Shown here: piece by piece, positions 61,485-64,000 of the stretch | How positions within the stretch are numbered: position 1 is the stretch's first letter | Layout of the letters: each line of letters begins with the position of its first letter | Assembly: GCA_913063495.1 (NCBI GenBank) | Contig: CAJXXT010000003.1 | Span: 1 to 64,000, forward strand | Length of the DNA stretch: 64,000 nucleotides | From: an uncultured Gammaproteobacteria bacterium | Lineage (GTDB): Bacteria; Pseudomonadota; Gammaproteobacteria; Pseudomonadales; Ketobacteraceae | Direction of reading: 5' to 3' | Notes under the pieces: generated by a model | The model's database searches: none | What the model saw: the letters and a program-made list of their open reading frames with translations, nothing else | What the model was told of the DNA's origin: nothing | Position numbers and translations under genes: made by a program

Positions 61485-62636
61485 CTACTCTTTAAATATT
61501 TTCGCATTGTCACCTTCAATAAATTCGTCGACATTTTCCCCAAACAATCTTGATGCCAAATATTGGTGAAAATCAACAACACTCTTTTCCAACTCAACTA
61601 ACTTTCCACCTTTACCTAGTTTTGACTGCATACCTCGTTGGGCTCGCTCACAAATCCATTTATCTTCAGCAAAAAATGCTTCCGTAAAAGCCTTGCTCTG
61701 CTTATCTTCCTTAAACATGGATTTTGGAAAAATTGCGCCAGAGCGAATAACACTCTTATCGGCTCCATCAGGAAGCATTTGAATCCACGACAAGGAATCA
61801 TAAGAAAGTATGGCGACGAAGGAAGGTGGAAGTATTATCGTAAGATAATGGCTGTAGGCTTCTGGATAACCCCCTCGAAACCACTTCATTAGCTTGCTAG
61901 AATTGTCCACCGATTCACCCCCAGTAATAGTCCATTCAGCGGATCCAGCCACATAGTAAGCGGTCTTAGTAGGGCCGACGGTTTCTAGAGTTTCTTTGTG
62001 AACTTTAAAGACATGGTACCCTTCAGCGGCATTTTCCATGGCCAATTTCCAATTGGCATCCCAATGTTCGAGGTTCCCACCCGAATAGCTATCAAACCGT
62101 TGGGGTTCGAAAATCGCGGTATAATTGTCAATACCCCTAAGTCGCTGCGACAAGGGTGGAGCTTTATCGTCAAGGTTAATAAACAGTAGTCCCGACCAAA
62201 TCTGTAACTGAAATTGAGGTAAACAATGTTTTTCTTTATCGATACGGATACTGCCCGTGTGTGGCGCGCCCTTCAACGCGCCTTTGTCATCATAAGTCCA
62301 TGCGTGATAAGGACAGATGATGTTACGGCCAACGTGACCAAAGCCTTCGTCCAATAACGGAGTACCTCGGTGACGACAGTTATTGGACATTGCCCGTAGC
62401 TCGCCATCTTGACCTCGCACTATTGCAATGGCCTCACCCGCAAGATTAAATGAAAAATAGTCGCCTGGGTTAGCAATGGCTTGTTCCGCACAAGCAAACA
62501 CCCACTCTTTACTAAAAATCTTATCCGCTTCAAGTTTGAAAATATCGTCATTACAGTAGGTTGCGAAAGGCAAAGCAGTCGCCTCGTCCATGGAAGCCGC
62601 TGCCAGTTGTTGATATTGGGATAGTAGCTCTTTCAT
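61485..62636 (-). CDS. Rieske non-heme iron oxygenase, alpha subunit
   Basis: 383 residues. Rieske [2Fe-2S] ligands C87-R-H89 and C108-x-x-H111 (NCRHRGTPLL, ICPYHAWTYD). The mononuclear iron motif is ENAAEGYHVFKVH (His208, His213). Aromatic-ring or quaternary-amine hydroxylase type; substrate not predictable. A coupled 37-aa membrane peptide precedes it (overlap ATGA), and a divergent TetR regulator stands 266 bp upstream. Confidence 0.9.
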   Translation of the reverse strand: MKELLSQYQQLAAASMDEATALPFATYCNDDIFKLEADKIFSKEWVFACAEQAIANPGDYFSFNLAGEAIAIVRGQDGELRAMSNNCRHRGTPLLDEGFGHVGRNIICPYHAWTYDDKGALKGAPHTGSIRIDKEKHCLPQFQLQIWSGLLFINLDDKAPPLSQRLRGIDNYTAIFEPQRFDSYSGGNLEHWDANWKLAMENAAEGYHVFKVHKETLETVGPTKTAYYVAGSAEWTITGGESVDNSSKLMKWFRGGYPEAYSHYLTIILPPSFVAILSYDSLSWIQMLPDGADKSVIRSGAIFPKSMFKEDKQSKAFTEAFFAEDKWICERAQRGMQSKLGKGGKLVELEKSVVDFHQYLASRLFGENVDEFIEGDNAKIFKE

Positions 62637-62746
62637 AACATCACCTCAGCACTTAAGAAAAAAGAAATGGAAAGATAAACAACACCCCTAATGCCAATGC
62701 CCGCGCAGGCTACTAGGATGGTGATTTTGGAGAGGATATTGGTCAT
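62633..62746 (-). CDS. 37-aa membrane peptide, coupled to the Rieske oxygenase
   Basis: MTNILSKITILVACAGIGIR then GVVYLSISFFLSAEVML and stop; one membrane segment. GGGAG stands 8 bases upstream of the ATG. Its stop overlaps the oxygenase start by four bases (ATGA), which strongly favours real translation. Possible electron-transfer anchor or coupling leader; role unknown. Confidence 0.6.
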   Translation of the reverse strand: MTNILSKITILVACAGIGIRGVVYLSISFFLSAEVML

Positions 62747-62814
62747 GAGGTAACTCCCGTGTCAATCTATAAGCCATACCTGTGGAACAGAACTGTATCA
62801 TAGCGAACACCAGT

Positions 62815-62838
62815 CTATGACACAATAGTGTTTCATAG
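62815..62838. promoter_or_regulatory. Palindromic operator candidate for the TetR regulator
   Basis: CTATGA-CAC-AATA-GTG-TT-TCATAG with a further TCATAG half-site 17 bp upstream (62799-62804), in the shared promoter of the oxygenase operon and tetR. Length and symmetry fit a TetR-dimer site. Confidence 0.55.
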
Positions 62839-62902
62839 ATTTTTAGGGTACTCTTACAAAATTAGCCTTACAAAATAAGCCTTACGCCATACGGAGACAA
62901 CA

Positions 62903-63466
62903 ATGAAATCCAGCGACCCTAGAGCAAATCGCTCCCGGCAAGCCCTATTAGCAGCAGGCATTGAGACCTTATTGCTAAACCCTAATGCTAGTTTGTCTGA
63001 AATTGCTGCCCATGCCGAAGTCGGCCGGACAACACTCTATCGCCATTTTAAAACCAGGGAGCAGTTAATCCAAGAACTTGCACTTGAGTCTCTAGCACTC
63101 ACCAATGCCGCTATAGAACCCATCATAAAGCAGGAACTTAAGGGGCGTGAAGCAATCGAATCCATGCTACACGCACTTATGCCATTGGCAGATCGTTTTC
63201 ACTTTTTGCTGTCCCTGTGGAATATCGCCGAAGATGACCCTGAAGTAACTAACATCTATAACCGTCAGCTCGAATATCTATCACTACTAGTAGAGCAAGG
63301 TAAGCAAGAAGGAAGCATCACGCGCGAGATGACAACAACCTGGTGCGTAACCATGATTGATTGTTTGATATATGGGTGTGCATCGCTAGTGCGTAGCGGT
63401 GAGTGTGATGTGCAAACAGCGTCTACATCTGCCGTGAAAACACTATTTGGCGGCATTGGTGCTTAG
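62903..63466 (+). CDS. TetR family transcriptional regulator
   Basis: 187 residues. N-terminal TetR HTH (ALLAAGIETLLLNPNASLSEIAAHAEVGRTTLYRHFKTREQL) and a C-terminal ligand domain (AIESMLHALMPLADRFHFLLSL). Divergent from the Rieske operon with a palindromic site between, hence probably its repressor. Ligand likely the oxygenase substrate or product. Confidence 0.9.
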   Translation: MKSSDPRANRSRQALLAAGIETLLLNPNASLSEIAAHAEVGRTTLYRHFKTREQLIQELALESLALTNAAIEPIIKQELKGREAIESMLHALMPLADRFHFLLSLWNIAEDDPEVTNIYNRQLEYLSLLVEQGKQEGSITREMTTTWCVTMIDCLIYGCASLVRSGECDVQTASTSAVKTLFGGIGA

Positions 63467-63486
63467 GTGTCATCGAAATCGACACC
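63466..63486 (+). terminator. Possible terminator hairpin after tetR
   Basis: GGTGTC-ATCGAAATC-GACACC begins at the tetR stop codon; no U-run follows, so termination is uncertain. Confidence 0.3.
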
Positions 63487-63574
63487 AACCCCCCGAACAC
63501 AGAAATCCCCGTTCGAGTGAGGTAGTATTAATGTAGTATGGACACATTAAAATAGACAGGACTCGTATCCCCAC

Positions 63575-64000
63575 ATGAAAAAGCTTCTTATGCTCCCCTT
63601 TGTGCTGCTTGCACAAATCTTTGGTAATGTCAGTTGGATAGCACCACCTTGGGTAAGCGCTATCAATCGCTCTCGGCAGAACCGGCCTTTTGTCTTTTAT
63701 GGTTGGATTGGGCTTTTAATCGCATTTGCTGCCACCTATCTGTATTACGGCACATTACCCAAACCGATTACCGTCATGGCAGAGATTCAGCCGCTTAGCA
63801 TCACTGAAAACAGTGACTCAGCGACGCCGGATAGGCTGTATATTGAGTTTAACTATGACGTATCCAACCTTAGTGACAACCAACCACACCCAGAGGGGGT
63901 GCCGTCGGTTGCAAGAATTGATTTAGCGGGAAAAGACATCACTCGTGGTATTAGTCTCTCACCGTCATTAAAAGGCACGTGGTCTTGGGTTAATGATCGT
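63575..64000 (+). CDS. Alpha-2-macroglobulin-like protein, N-terminal part (cut by window edge)
   Basis: 142 residues visible, open to the right edge. Start MKKLLMLPFVLLAQIFGNVS, then a second hydrophobic segment (FYGWIGLLIAFAATYLYYG), suggesting an anchored envelope protein. The following part (DRLYIEFNYDVSNL, then ITRGISLSPSLKGTWSWVNDR) resembles the first macroglobulin domain of bacterial alpha-2-macroglobulins (COG2373). The identity needs the missing C-terminal sequence. Confidence 0.5.
   Translation, partial: MKKLLMLPFVLLAQIFGNVSWIAPPWVSAINRSRQNRPFVFYGWIGLLIAFAATYLYYGTLPKPITVMAEIQPLSITENSDSATPDRLYIEFNYDVSNLSDNQPHPEGVPSVARIDLAGKDITRGISLSPSLKGTWSWVNDR

Noticed and set aside
1-64000. CRISPR arrays, rRNA, tRNA and complete insertion sequences
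   Set aside because: No regularly spaced short repeats, rRNA or tRNA signatures, or transposase genes were seen on either strand.

Overview
The window looks like chromosomal DNA of a free-living, probably marine, Gammaproteobacterium of moderate to low GC. Pointers are a YqhC/YqhD-type pair, a MatP-like protein, a DUF2970 protein, RhlE-type helicase, LysR/AraC/TetR regulators, TonB-dependent receptor, a GH3 glucosidase lipoprotein and integron-type attC sites. These are lineage hints from family content, not a taxonomic identification. No rRNA, tRNA or CRISPR array was seen.

Layout. 0-17 kb is mostly ordinary metabolism and regulation: a GlxA-type regulator, the YqhC-like/YqhD aldehyde reductase pair, an AraC regulator divergent from an alpha/beta hydrolase with an Asn at the nucleophile position, an RCC1-repeat lipoprotein, a helicase/thioesterase/DUF3817 cluster, Nudix, Pth2, an acyl-CoA dehydrogenase operon with a SARP-type regulator fused to a hydrolase, LysE exporter, LysR and 1-Cys peroxiredoxin. 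17-28 kb is a patchwork of single genes: a second LysE exporter, Sel1-repeat protein, PhyH dioxygenase, PTP-like protein, a putative Cys/His deamidase-like protein with a small partner, a CDF transporter, MBL hydrolase and a MatP-like protein. 28-38 kb has a DUF1835 protein, a large lipoprotein built of 285-bp tandem repeats, a Crp/Fnr regulator and GH3 glucosidase. 38-42 kb holds an oxidoreductase, hypotheticals, a CinA-type protein and pseudogenes.

42-60 kb is the accessory and defence-like part. It has a 1,946-residue DUF4011-helicase-Vsr protein (Hhe type), the 3' end of a group II intron, a truncated gene, a GC-rich multi-hairpin element followed by two coupled small ORFs, a TonB receptor, RNase Z, and a set of integron gene cassettes without an integrase in view (CALIN-like). 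The cassettes carry two membrane-anchored coiled-coil proteins, two HEPN-like proteins, and a nucleotidyltransferase gene coupled to a DUF6602 nuclease-like gene, which is the best candidate here for an undescribed defence module. 60-64 kb returns to metabolism: sugar-phosphate mutarotase, a Rieske oxygenase with a coupled 37-aa membrane peptide and divergent TetR regulator, and the start of an alpha-2-macroglobulin-like protein.

A trait running through the whole window is scattered short copies of its own genes: fragments of rnz, both lysE genes, an SRPBCC gene, the repeat lipoprotein, the DUF1835 gene and the small gene at 21.4 kb recur as relics in intergenic space. This suggests frequent small duplications followed by decay.
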